In this document: in pieces, positions 24,947-32,535 of the stretch
Position numbering within the stretch: the stretch's first letter is position 1
Layout: the number at the start of each line of letters is the position of its first letter
Assembly (NCBI RefSeq): GCF_001422735.1
Contig: NZ_LMLZ01000024.1
Location: forward strand, 186,001-250,000
DNA length: 64,000 bases
Source of the DNA: Acidovorax sp. Leaf78
Lineage (GTDB): Bacteria > Pseudomonadota > Gammaproteobacteria > Burkholderiales > Burkholderiaceae_C
Direction: 5' to 3'
Translations under genes and position numbers: made by a program
The notes under the pieces: model-generated
The model's database searches: none
The model's input: the letters and a program-made list of their open reading frames with translations, nothing else
What the model was told of the DNA's origin: nothing

Positions 24947-25584
24947 GCGGCGGCTTTCTTTTCGGTGAGGAGTCGGAGTGCGAGCAGGCCGAGGACGGTG
25001 CCCATGACATAGCGCTGCGCCCGCATCCAGGCGGCGTTGCGGTTAAGGAACAGCGCCACGCGCGCGGCGCACAGGATGAGCAGTGCGTTGACGACCGCGC
25101 TGGTGGCGATCTGTACGCTGCCGAGCGTCAGGCTCTGCAGCAGCAGTTGGCCGCGCTCTGGGTGCAAAAACTGCGGGAAGAACGACAGGTAGAACATGGC
25201 GACCTTGGGGTTCAAGAGGTTGGTCATGAAGCCCATGAGGAACAGCGTGCGGGGGCCGTCGTGCGGCAGGTTGCGGGCCTCGAAGGGCGCGGCGCCGCCG
25301 GGCTTGACGGCCTGCCAGGCCATCCAGAGCAGGTAGGCGGCGCCGGCGTAGCGGATGGCGTCGAAGGCCAGCGGCACGGCGGCCAGCAGCGCGGTCAGGC
25401 CCAGTGCCGCCGCCAGCAAGTGCACCAGAAAACCCAGCACCACACCGCCCAGCGAGACCAGCCCCGCACGCGGCCCCTGCGTGAGGCTGCGCGAGACGCA
25501 ATAGACCATGTTGGGGCCGGGCGTGAGCACCAGAACCAGGGCGGCCAGCGCAAAGATCAGCAGTTCCTGTGCAGAAAAAAGCAT
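24943..25584 (-). CDS. LysE-family amino acid exporter (second copy)
   Basis: A 213-residue membrane protein with about six hydrophobic segments and the family motif 'LVLTPGPNMVYCVSRSLTQGPRAG'. The C-terminal end is basic. LysE/RhtB proteins export amino acids or their derivatives. ATG 25584 marks the family start, and the stop overlaps the dehydratase start by 4 bp. It lies 5 bp after the VOC gene. A second LysE-type gene opens the same operon, so the pathway seems to need two exporters of this class. Confidence 0.9.
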   Translation of the reverse strand: MLFSAQELLIFALAALVLVLTPGPNMVYCVSRSLTQGPRAGLVSLGGVVLGFLVHLLAAALGLTALLAAVPLAFDAIRYAGAAYLLWMAWQAVKPGGAAPFEARNLPHDGPRTLFLMGFMTNLLNPKVAMFYLSFFPQFLHPERGQLLLQSLTLGSVQIATSAVVNALLILCAARVALFLNRNAAWMRAQRYVMGTVLGLLALRLLTEKKAAA

Positions 25585-25589
25585 CGTGG

Positions 25590-26321
25590 TTACTCCGGTG
25601 TGAATGACGATACGGCGACCGGTCCGCGTGGCGTGGTCAGTTGCGCCGTGAGGCGGGGGGCGCCACCTGCGGCGATCGCTACCTGCGCTGCCACGCCGAT
25701 CGCCTCGCACGCCGCCTGCAGCGTGGCCGCCTGCGGGTGCTGCAGCGCCAGCGATTGCAACTGCACGCCGCTGGCGGGCAGGCTGTCGCACGGGTGCACG
25801 GGGCCCCACTGGATGAGCGTGGGCAGGCAGCCGTCCATCAGGCGCAGGCCGTCTTCGCGCACGGTGATCTGCCACTGCAGCAGGCCCTGTGCGGTGGGGC
25901 GGCTGGCGGCGATGATCTCGCCGCGGTCCAGGTCCTGCGCGGCCAGGGCGGCGCACCGGTCCTCGACGTCAGGCACCGCGGCCACCCAGTGGATGAGCTG
26001 CGGCCCGTGGTCTGCCACCTGCTGCTGCAGGGCCGCATCATCCATGTCAAACCACCGCCTACCGCTTGATGGTATTGCGCTAGTAGCTCCTTTATTGATA
26101 GCAATGACTTCCAGGTAGGCGCGCGGGTGCGCTGGGCTGGAGACATTGACAATGCGGTTGTGGGTGCCCATCAGCGGGTGCTCGCCACCCGCCGTGGGGG
26201 TGATACCTAGCGTGCGTTCGCACCAGGCCACGCCCGACGCCAGGTCTGCGGCCAGCACGACGAGGTGGTCCACGCACGGCGGCCGTGCCGCACTGGCCGG
26301 GGAGCTTGCGGCGGCCGTCAC
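25590..26321 (-). CDS. VOC-family protein (two-module glyoxalase-like)
   Basis: A 243-residue protein. 'CVDHLVVLAADLASGVAWCERTLGITPTAGGEHPLMGTHN' is the start of a glyoxalase-like domain (the PF13468-type layout), and 'RAYLEVIAI' continues it. The GTG at 26321 overlaps the PhzF stop by 4 bp (GTGA), which decides the start. An AGCTAT-type repeat is embedded in frame at 26059-26106, coding for the 'INKGATSAIPSSGRRW' segment. Function unknown; it is in the amino-acid/amine operon. Confidence 0.8.
   Translation of the reverse strand: MTAAASSPASAARPPCVDHLVVLAADLASGVAWCERTLGITPTAGGEHPLMGTHNRIVNVSSPAHPRAYLEVIAINKGATSAIPSSGRRWFDMDDAALQQQVADHGPQLIHWVAAVPDVEDRCAALAAQDLDRGEIIAASRPTAQGLLQWQITVREDGLRLMDGCLPTLIQWGPVHPCDSLPASGVQLQSLALQHPQAATLQAACEAIGVAAQVAIAAGGAPRLTAQLTTPRGPVAVSSFTPE
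26059..26106. repeat. AGCTAT-type repeat, copy b, inside a CDS
   Basis: CTACCGCTTGATGGTATTGC, GCTAGTAGCTCC, TTTATTGATAGCAATG: the same start as copies at 654 and 41191, inserted in frame in the VOC gene with a local drop in GC. Confidence 0.5.
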
Positions 26322-27193
26322 AGCAGCACCTCGCCCGAGACGCAGGTGACCGAGCTGCCGCCGACCCAGATGGTGTCGCCGTCCTGCTCCACAAGCACGC
26401 GCCCCGCGCGGGCCAGGCACGTGCCCTGGCTGGCCACGTACTGGGCGGGGGCCAGGCCCGCGCCGATGAGCCACTGGGCCAGCGCGGCGTTGAGGCTGCC
26501 CGTCACCGGGTCTTCGGCCAGGCCGTTGTTGCCGGGGAAGAAGGCGCGCACTTCGAAGGCAATGCCGTCCGCGTCCGTGCTGCCGATGACGCCGACTTTT
26601 CCGCGTGGTCCGACCACGCCCACATCGAGCTTGCCCAGGATGCTCGCATCCGGCTTGAGCGCCAGCACCTGCTCGCTGCTGCGCAGCATCACGCCGCGCC
26701 AGTTGGGGCCGTTGTCGCACCAGGCGTGGTGCAGGATGTCGCTGCGCGCCACGCCCAGGCCGCGCGCGATCAGGGCCACATCGTCTTCAGGCAGCGGGCC
26801 GCTCTTGATGAGGGGCGGCGCTGCGAACGCCAGGCGCTCGCCGTCCTGCCGCAGCGTGACCAGGCCCACGCCGCATTCCTGCACCACGGTGCCCGCCACC
26901 TGCGGCTGGCCGCCGGCCTGCAGCCAGGCGTGGCAGCTGCCCAGCGTGGGGTGGCCGGCAAACGGCAGCTCGCGCCCGGGGCAGAAGATGCGCACCCGGT
27001 AGTCCGCGCCGGCCGCGCGGCCCTCGGGCGTGGGCGGCAGCAAAAAGGTGGCTTCCGACAGGTTGGTCCAGTTGGTGAACTCCTGCATGGCCTCGGTGGT
27101 CAGGCCGGTGCCATCGAGCACCACGGCCAGGGGGTTGCCGCGGTAGGGCTGGTCGGTGAAGACGTCGACTTGCTTGAAAGGGCGCTGGTGCAT
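26318..27193 (-). CDS. PhzF-family isomerase-like protein, paralogue 1
   Basis: A 291-residue protein with the two-domain PhzF fold: 'MHQRPFKQVDVFTDQPYRGNPLAVV' at the start, 'NLSEATFLLPP', 'RIFCPGRELPFAGHPTLGSCHAWL', and 'GLAEDPVTGSLNAALAQWLI'. The Glu in 'LSEATF' and the 'GHPTxG' loop are the catalytic region of PhzF (trans-2,3-dihydro-3-hydroxyanthranilate isomerase). Members outside phenazine clusters have unknown activity. ATG 27193 is used rather than a TTG 9 bp upstream. There is a 171-bp gap to the upstream paralogue, the largest within the operon. Confidence 0.88.
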   Translation of the reverse strand: MHQRPFKQVDVFTDQPYRGNPLAVVLDGTGLTTEAMQEFTNWTNLSEATFLLPPTPEGRAAGADYRVRIFCPGRELPFAGHPTLGSCHAWLQAGGQPQVAGTVVQECGVGLVTLRQDGERLAFAAPPLIKSGPLPEDDVALIARGLGVARSDILHHAWCDNGPNWRGVMLRSSEQVLALKPDASILGKLDVGVVGPRGKVGVIGSTDADGIAFEVRAFFPGNNGLAEDPVTGSLNAALAQWLIGAGLAPAQYVASQGTCLARAGRVLVEQDGDTIWVGGSSVTCVSGEVLL

Positions 27194-27364
27194 GGTGCTC
27201 AAAGTCCTGGTGTCGATGGGTGATGAAAAAAATGGAAGAGGGGGCAGAGGACGGAAACGCCGGGGGTGCGACCGGCACTCTCGCGGCGTTGCTGCTGTGG
27301 GTTCGGTCGGCCCTTGGGGCCGGGGTGGATCAACCGGTGGGGGGCGGGGCGATGGACAGTGAAT

Positions 27365-28228
27365 TCACAGCAGCACGGTCCCTTCTATGCAGGTGACGGC
27401 CTGGCCGCCGACCCAGATCTGCCCGGCATCGTCTTGTCGGATGTGCACGCGGCCGGCGCGGCCCAGGCATTCGCCCTGTGCCACCAGGTAGCTTGGCGGC
27501 GCCAGGCCGTCGGCGATCAGCCATTCGGCCAGGCTCGCGTTCAGCGTGCCGGTGACGGGGTCTTCCGGGTTACCCATGGGCGCGGCAAAGGCGCGCACCA
27601 CGGCGCCGGGCTGGCGCATGTCGCTGGCCTGCGGGCCGACGTGGATCACGCCCACGTCCTGGCCCAGGTCTTTGAGGCGCGCGTGGTCGGGCTTGAGGCC
27701 GAGCACCGTCTCTGCGCTGTCGAGCAGCAGGCCCAGCCACACCGGGCCGTTGTCCAGCAGTTGTGCGCCGCGAATCTGCTGCGGGCGCACGCCCAGCGCG
27801 CTGGCAATCAGCGGCACCAGCGCGGGGCTGGGCGCGCTGCGCGCCAATGGCGGCGCGGCAAAGGCCAGCGTGCTGCCGCTGTGCTCCACACGCACCAGGC
27901 CCAGGGCCGATTCCTGCATCACCATGCCCGCCACGCGCGGTGCGTTGCCGGCCTGCAGCCAGGCGTGGCAGGTGCCCAGCGTGGGGTGGCCGGCAAACGG
28001 CAGCTCGCCATTGGGGCTGAAGATGCGAACCCGGTAGTCCGCACCCGCCGCACGCCCAGCCTCGGTGGGCGGCAGCAGGAAGGTCGTCTCCGACAGGTTG
28101 GTCCAGGCCGCAAAGCGGCGCATGTCGCTCTCGCTCAGGTCCTGTGCATCCAGCACCACTGCGACCGGGTTGCCGTAGCCCGGCTGGTCGCTGAACACGT
28201 CGATCTGCTTGAAGGGGCGCTGGTGCAT
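27365..28228 (-). CDS. PhzF-family isomerase-like protein, paralogue 2
   Basis: A 287-residue paralogue of the following gene with the same landmarks: 'MHQRPFKQIDVFSDQPGYGNPVAVV', 'TNLSETTFLLPP', 'SPNGELPFAGHPTLGTCHAWLQAG', 'GNPEDPVTGTLNASLAEWLI'. The identical first eight residues suggest a local tandem duplication followed by divergence. It lies 12 bp after the GST gene in the operon. Substrate unknown; two copies may act on different stereoisomers or form a heterodimer (inference). Confidence 0.88.
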   Translation of the reverse strand: MHQRPFKQIDVFSDQPGYGNPVAVVLDAQDLSESDMRRFAAWTNLSETTFLLPPTEAGRAAGADYRVRIFSPNGELPFAGHPTLGTCHAWLQAGNAPRVAGMVMQESALGLVRVEHSGSTLAFAAPPLARSAPSPALVPLIASALGVRPQQIRGAQLLDNGPVWLGLLLDSAETVLGLKPDHARLKDLGQDVGVIHVGPQASDMRQPGAVVRAFAAPMGNPEDPVTGTLNASLAEWLIADGLAPPSYLVAQGECLGRAGRVHIRQDDAGQIWVGGQAVTCIEGTVLL

Positions 28229-28240
28229 GGCAACCTGCGC

Positions 28241-28870
28241 TCAGGAGAGAGGTTGGTCCAGGACGCCGATAGCGCCCGTGCGGCTGCTCACTGCCAGGTA
28301 CCAGCGCTCCAGGTGCGGGCGCGCGGGGCGCTCTTGCGGCAGGCCCCACCAGCGGTGGATCTCGCACGCCACGGGGATGTCGGCCATGGTGAAACGCTCG
28401 CCGGCCATGAAGGGCTGGCGCGCCAGGTGGGCATCGAGCAGGGCCATCAGCGGTTCGGTCACTGCCACGGATGCGGCGATGAGCGCATCGTTGCGCTGCG
28501 CGGCAGGGGTGCGAATCCACTGCAGGAAGGCATCGCGCCCGGCGGGGTTCAGCGTGGTCTGCTGCCAGTCCATCCACTGCTCGGCCACAAAGCGCGCGGG
28601 CAGGTCTTCGGGGTACAGGTTGCCCAGCGAATGCCGGGCGCACAGGTAGCGCACGATGGTGTTGGACTCCCACAGCACCGCGCCCGTGTCTTCGTCCTCG
28701 ACCAGCGGAACCAGGCCATTGGGGTTCAGCGCCAGAAAGCGCGGCTCGCGCACGATGCCGAACTGACCGCCCGCATCGGTGCGCTGCACCGACGGCAGGC
28801 CCAGCTCCTGCACGGCCCACACCACCTTGCGCACATTGATAGACGACATGCGTCCCCACAAGCGCAGCAT
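28241..28870 (-). CDS. Glutathione S-transferase family protein
   Basis: A 209-residue protein with the thioredoxin-like N-terminal domain ('MLRLWGRMSSINVRKVVWAVQELGL', where Ser10 or Ser11 would contact glutathione), the cis-Pro segment 'ALNPNGLVPLVED', and 'LWESNTIVRYL', which binds the gamma-glutamyl group. An all-helical C-terminal domain follows, with 'GERFTMADIPVA'. It sits 3 bp after the aminotransferase stop in the operon. A detoxification role for a reactive intermediate of the pathway is plausible but not shown. Confidence 0.88.
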   Translation of the reverse strand: MLRLWGRMSSINVRKVVWAVQELGLPSVQRTDAGGQFGIVREPRFLALNPNGLVPLVEDEDTGAVLWESNTIVRYLCARHSLGNLYPEDLPARFVAEQWMDWQQTTLNPAGRDAFLQWIRTPAAQRNDALIAASVAVTEPLMALLDAHLARQPFMAGERFTMADIPVACEIHRWWGLPQERPARPHLERWYLAVSSRTGAIGVLDQPLS

Positions 28871-28873
28871 GCG

Positions 28874-30094
28874 TCAGCCCTTGGCCTGCGCGGCCAGCAG
28901 GTCGCGAACGGCCGCGGCCAGCGCCGCGATGCCGGTGGCGATCTGCTCCACGCTCGAGGTCACGAACGACAGGCGCAGCGTGCGCGGGTCGGCGTTGTCG
29001 GCATAGAAGGCAGCGCCGGGCACGAAGGCCACGTTGCGCTCCACCGCCTTGGGCAACAGCTCCACGGCGCTCATGCCGTCGGGCAGGCGCACCCACAGGA
29101 ACATGCCGCCGTCGGGGCGGTTCCAGTGCACGTCCAGGCCCTGCATCTCCTTCGTCAACGCAGCCAGCATGGCTTCGCACTGCTGCTTGTACAGCGCGCG
29201 GATGGTGGGCACGTGGCGGTCCAGGAAGTTGCCCTTCATCACCTCGGCCACCAGGCGCTGGTTGTAGCCGGGGGTGTGCAGGTCGGCCGCCTGCTTGGCC
29301 TGCAGCAGCTTGGGGTACACGGCCTTGGGGGCCACGACGAAGCCCAGGCGCAGGCCGGGGGCCAGCACCTTGGAGAACGAGCCCATGTAGATGCAGCCAT
29401 CGGGGTTGCGGGCCGTGAGCGGTGCGGGCGGCGGATTGTCGAACCACAGGTCGCCGTAGGGGTTGTCTTCGACCAGCGGCAGGTTCAGCTCGGCCGCGGC
29501 CTTGACCAGCTCGGCACGGCGCGCATCGCTCATGGTGCGGCCGGTGGGATTCTGGAAGTTGGGCAGCACGTACAGGAAGCGGGCCTTGTCGGCGCCGGTG
29601 CCCACCTTGGCCCGGAGGTCGTCCACCAGCACGCCTTCATCGTCGCTGGCCACGGACACCACGGTGGGCTCCATGGGCGTGAAGGCCTGCAGCGCACCCA
29701 GGTAGGTGGGCGTCTCGACCAGCACGCGGCTGCCTTCGTCGATGAGCACCTTGGCGATCAAGTCCAAGGCCTGCTGCGAGCCGGTGGTGATCAGCACCTG
29801 GTCGGCATCCACATCCCAGGGCAGGAAGTCGGCGATGGCCTGGCGCAGCGGGGCATAGCCTTCGCTGGCCGCGTACTGCAGGGCGGCCGGGCCGTCATTG
29901 GCCAGCACGGCGGCCGAGGCTTCGGCAAAGGCCGAGACCGGGAAGGTCTTGGGTGAGGGCAGGCCGCCTGCCAGGCTGATGATGCCGGGCTTCTCGGTGA
30001 CCTTGAGGATCTCGCGGATGACCGAAGGGTTCATGCGCTCGGCGCGGCGCGCCAGGGTCCAGGTGCTGGTGGGTGGAAGGTCGTTCAGTTTCAT
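28874..30094 (-). CDS. PLP-dependent aminotransferase (class I/II, 2-aminoadipate-like)
   Basis: A 406-residue fold-type I aminotransferase. 'GIISLAGGLPSPKTFP' opens the conserved domain. 'TTGSQQALDLIAKVLIDEG' and 'VLPNFQNPTGRTMS' are the PLP-stacking and Asn-Pro-x-Gly elements. The PLP lysine is in 'YMGSFSKVLAPGLRLGFVV'. It lacks the GntR DNA-binding domain of MocR proteins, so it is an enzyme, nearest in pattern to 2-aminoadipate/aromatic aminotransferases. ATG 30094 overlaps the cupin stop by 4 bp. It is the likely catabolic core of the operon. Confidence 0.88.
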   Translation of the reverse strand: MKLNDLPPTSTWTLARRAERMNPSVIREILKVTEKPGIISLAGGLPSPKTFPVSAFAEASAAVLANDGPAALQYAASEGYAPLRQAIADFLPWDVDADQVLITTGSQQALDLIAKVLIDEGSRVLVETPTYLGALQAFTPMEPTVVSVASDDEGVLVDDLRAKVGTGADKARFLYVLPNFQNPTGRTMSDARRAELVKAAAELNLPLVEDNPYGDLWFDNPPPAPLTARNPDGCIYMGSFSKVLAPGLRLGFVVAPKAVYPKLLQAKQAADLHTPGYNQRLVAEVMKGNFLDRHVPTIRALYKQQCEAMLAALTKEMQGLDVHWNRPDGGMFLWVRLPDGMSAVELLPKAVERNVAFVPGAAFYADNADPRTLRLSFVTSSVEQIATGIAALAAAVRDLLAAQAKG

Positions 30095-30414
30095 TGTCGT
30101 TCTCCTCCGGGCGGTCCCCAAAAGACCACCCATGTTGCAAAGTCGTCAGAAAAATTCTCGAAGCGGTGCACTTGCCCCGCCGGTACAAAAAAGGCGTCGC
30201 CAGCAGCGCAGCGGTGGCGGGTTCCGTCCTGCACGAATTCTCCGCTCCCGCGCTGGATGAAGTACAGCTCGTCCTGCGCGTGGGGCTGCTGAGGGTCCTG
30301 GCCCCGGGGCGCATACAGCTCGGTGCGCATGCTGCCATGGCGCAGGAGTTCCACGAACCGCTCTCCGGCAGGGCCGGGCAGTTGCTGCAAACCTTGATCC
30401 ACGGAGTATTTCAC
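30091..30414 (-). CDS. Small cupin-domain protein
   Basis: A 107-residue single-domain cupin. 'QPHAQDELYFIQRGSGEFVQDG' (HxxxxExxxxxxG motif 1) and 'GDAFFVPAGQVHRFENFSD' (motif 2 with PxG and His) provide the metal ligands. Cupins of this size are dioxygenases, isomerases or binding proteins. The start is GTG 30414; the stop overlaps the aminotransferase start by 4 bp, indicating coupling. It lies 25 bp after the second cupin gene. Confidence 0.82.
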   Translation of the reverse strand: MKYSVDQGLQQLPGPAGERFVELLRHGSMRTELYAPRGQDPQQPHAQDELYFIQRGSGEFVQDGTRHRCAAGDAFFVPAGQVHRFENFSDDFATWVVFWGPPGGERQ

Positions 30415-30439
30415 AGGGCCTCGTGCGTCGTTGTGTGGC

Positions 30440-30769
30440 TCAGTCCACGATGAACAGCGTGGCGCCCTGGGGCGACTCGGAGCGGTGGGGCTCCGCGTTG
30501 TCGGCCACCTGGTAGCTCATGCCGGGCGTCAAAGTGAATGTGCGGCCGTCTTCCAGCTCGGTGTGCAATTCTCCGCTCACGCACAGCAGCACGTGGCCTT
30601 TGACGCACCAGTGGTCCGAGACATAGCCCGGCGTGTACTCGACCATGCGCACGCGCAGGTCGCCGAACTGCTGGGTGCGCCAAAACGCCTGGCCGGCCTG
30701 CGCGCTCTTTTCCTCGCGGGGCAGGGCAGACCAGTCGGTGGTGGCAAACGGGATGTTGTGCATCTGCAT
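30440..30769 (-). CDS. DHCW-motif cupin-fold protein
   Basis: A 109-residue protein with 'PGYVSDHWCVKGHVLLCVSGEL' (a D-H-x-C-like core in a cupin strand), then 'LTPGMSYQVADNAEPHRSES' as the second cupin motif. This is the pattern of small DHCW-motif cupins, whose activity is not established. ATG 30769 begins at the expected residue. It lies 60 bp after the EamA gene and is probably cotranscribed. Confidence 0.78.
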   Translation of the reverse strand: MQMHNIPFATTDWSALPREEKSAQAGQAFWRTQQFGDLRVRMVEYTPGYVSDHWCVKGHVLLCVSGELHTELEDGRTFTLTPGMSYQVADNAEPHRSESPQGATLFIVD

Positions 30770-30829
30770 CTTCGGGACTCCTTCAAACGCACCACGGCCT
30801 GGATCGCGGCGCGCACAGTGTGCTGGCGG

Positions 30830-31744
30830 TCATGCGGTGGCTCCCTGGTGAACGGGCATCTTCTTGCCCGCAAAAACGGTGGCGATCACGGCCAGTGCGA
30901 AGCACGCGGTGACCAGGTCCAGGCGCTCGCCCAGCAGCGGCACCGCGAACAGCAGACTCAGAAAGGGCTGCACCAGCTGGATCTGGCTGACCCGCACGGC
31001 ACCCAGCGCCAGCGCGCGGTACCAGGCAAAGAAGCCGATCCACATCGAGAACAGCGCCACGTAGGCGAACCCCGTCCAGGCCATCGCACTGATCGCGCCG
31101 GGCACGGCGGGTGCAAACCACCAGGCCACGGGCAGGGTGAGCGGCAGGCTCAAGGCCAGCACCCAGCAGATCACTTGCTCGGCGCCCAGGCTGGGCGTGA
31201 GGCGTGCACCGCCGATGTAGCCGAAGGCACCCGTGGTCATCGCGATGATGAGGTAGATGTTGGCCGCGCCCAGGTAGAAGCCGCCCGCACGCCAGGCCAT
31301 GAAGCCCAGCACCAGCCCGCTGCCCAGCACCGCGCACGCCCAGAAGCCCGCCGAGGGCCGCTGGCGGTACCACAGCGCACCCAGCACCGCCGTGGACAAG
31401 GGCAGCAGCGCCGTGACCACCGCGCCGTGCGTGCTGGGCACATGCCGCAGCGCCAGCGCCAGAAACAGCGGAAAGCCGACGATCACGCCGAACGCGGTCA
31501 CGCCCAGCAGCGGCCAATCCGGGCGGCGCGGCACGTTCAGCTGCCCGCGGCTGCGCTGCCACGCGAGGTACGCGACGGACAGCAGCCCCGCCACCGCAGC
31601 GCGGCCGAAGGTGACGAACCATGGCGACAGTTGCGGCGCGTCCACCGGGCCCACGGCCAAGCGTGTCATCGGCAGCGTGGCGGCGAACAAAGTCACGCCC
31701 ACCAGACCCCAGACCAGGGCTTCACGCTCTTGCGCGCGGTTCAT
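30830..31744 (-). CDS. EamA/DMT-superfamily transporter
   Basis: A 304-residue membrane protein with about ten hydrophobic segments arranged as two EamA repeats ('ALVWGLVGVTLFAATLP' and 'RLTPSLGAEQVICWVLAL', the second ending 'VQPFLSLLFAVPLLGERLD', the typical 'GE' turn). Drug/metabolite-superfamily exporters move amino acids and other metabolites out of the cell. ATG 31744 overlaps the LysE-type stop by 4 bp. The pairing with LysE-type genes points to export of the same kind of substrate. Confidence 0.85.
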   Translation of the reverse strand: MNRAQEREALVWGLVGVTLFAATLPMTRLAVGPVDAPQLSPWFVTFGRAAVAGLLSVAYLAWQRSRGQLNVPRRPDWPLLGVTAFGVIVGFPLFLALALRHVPSTHGAVVTALLPLSTAVLGALWYRQRPSAGFWACAVLGSGLVLGFMAWRAGGFYLGAANIYLIIAMTTGAFGYIGGARLTPSLGAEQVICWVLALSLPLTLPVAWWFAPAVPGAISAMAWTGFAYVALFSMWIGFFAWYRALALGAVRVSQIQLVQPFLSLLFAVPLLGERLDLVTACFALAVIATVFAGKKMPVHQGATA

Positions 31745-32355
31745 AGCGTGAGCATCCACACGGCGGTCACCACCAGCACCAGGGCCAGCGCGCGGTTGAA
31801 CCACAGCAGGCGGGTGCCCTGGGCCAGCCACTGGCGCAGCAGCGAGCCGATCAGCGCGTATACAAAATTGCTGGTGAAGGCGAACAGCATCATCACCACG
31901 CAGATGATCGCCAGGCGCTCACCGGGGTTGACGGCGGGCTGCCCCGCGGCGTTGACCACCCAGCCCGCGCTGAGCGTGAGCGCCAGCATCCAGGCCTTGA
32001 TGTTCACGAACTGCAGGCCCACGCCCTGCCAGAAGGTCACGTTCAGGCGGGCGCTGTCCACTTCGGCCAGCTGGCCCGCACGGCTGAGCTTGTAGGCCAG
32101 CCACAGCATGTAGGCCACGCCTGCCAGCGTCACGCCCCAGCGCAGGGCGGGCACGCCGGTGATCAGTGCACCCAGGCCCAGGCCGCTGGCCAGCATGAGC
32201 AGCGTCCAGCCTGTGGGCACCGCAAAACAAAATCGCAGCGCGCGCTTCAGGCCCAGGTTGGCCGCAAGCGCCGTGGACAGCGTGGTGTTGGGCCCCGGCG
32301 AGAAGCTCATCGCGGTGCAGAACAGCAGCAGGGCAGTCAGTTCGGTGGCGCTCAT
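31741..32355 (-). CDS. LysE-family amino acid exporter (first copy)
   Basis: A 204-residue, roughly six-span protein with 'LLFCTAMSFSPGPNTTLSTALAANLG' (the LysE/RhtB 'PGPN' signature). It is the first gene of the minus-strand operon and is divergent from a MocR-type regulator 180 bp away. Exporters regulated by an adjacent PLP-binding regulator are common for amino acids and amines. ATG 32355 is the conserved start; the stop overlaps the EamA start. Confidence 0.9.
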   Translation of the reverse strand: MSATELTALLLFCTAMSFSPGPNTTLSTALAANLGLKRALRFCFAVPTGWTLLMLASGLGLGALITGVPALRWGVTLAGVAYMLWLAYKLSRAGQLAEVDSARLNVTFWQGVGLQFVNIKAWMLALTLSAGWVVNAAGQPAVNPGERLAIICVVMMLFAFTSNFVYALIGSLLRQWLAQGTRLLWFNRALALVLVVTAVWMLTL

Positions 32356-32424
32356 GGTGCGGGAGGTGCGGTGTTCTGGTGGGGAGACTTGTCAATGCCG
32401 AGGCTTCAATGTAATCTTGGCTGC

Positions 32425-32492
32425 CAGTACACAACCAATACAGTTCAGCAGCGCAGTTCGCAATCTGTATTGGCCGCGATAACAGTACACAA
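32425..32492. promoter_or_regulatory. Candidate MocR operator in divergent promoter
   Basis: Between the LysE-type gene and the MocR-type gene a 10-bp direct repeat CAGTACACAA occurs at 32425-32434 and 32483-32492. A 9-bp inverted repeat, CCAATACAG (32435-32443) and CTGTATTGG (32465-32473), lies between them. Direct plus inverted repeats of this kind are typical of MocR/PdxR-class operators, so autoregulation and control of the exporter operon are likely. Confidence 0.5.
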
Positions 32493-32535
32493 GCGCACTG
32501 CAAGAACGCTGTACGCACACTGCAAGGACCCCGCC

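Noticed and set aside
27266-29956. 896-codon plus-strand frame opposite PhzF, GST and aminotransferase genes
   Set aside because: Spans several well-supported genes on the other strand and shows no recognisable family.
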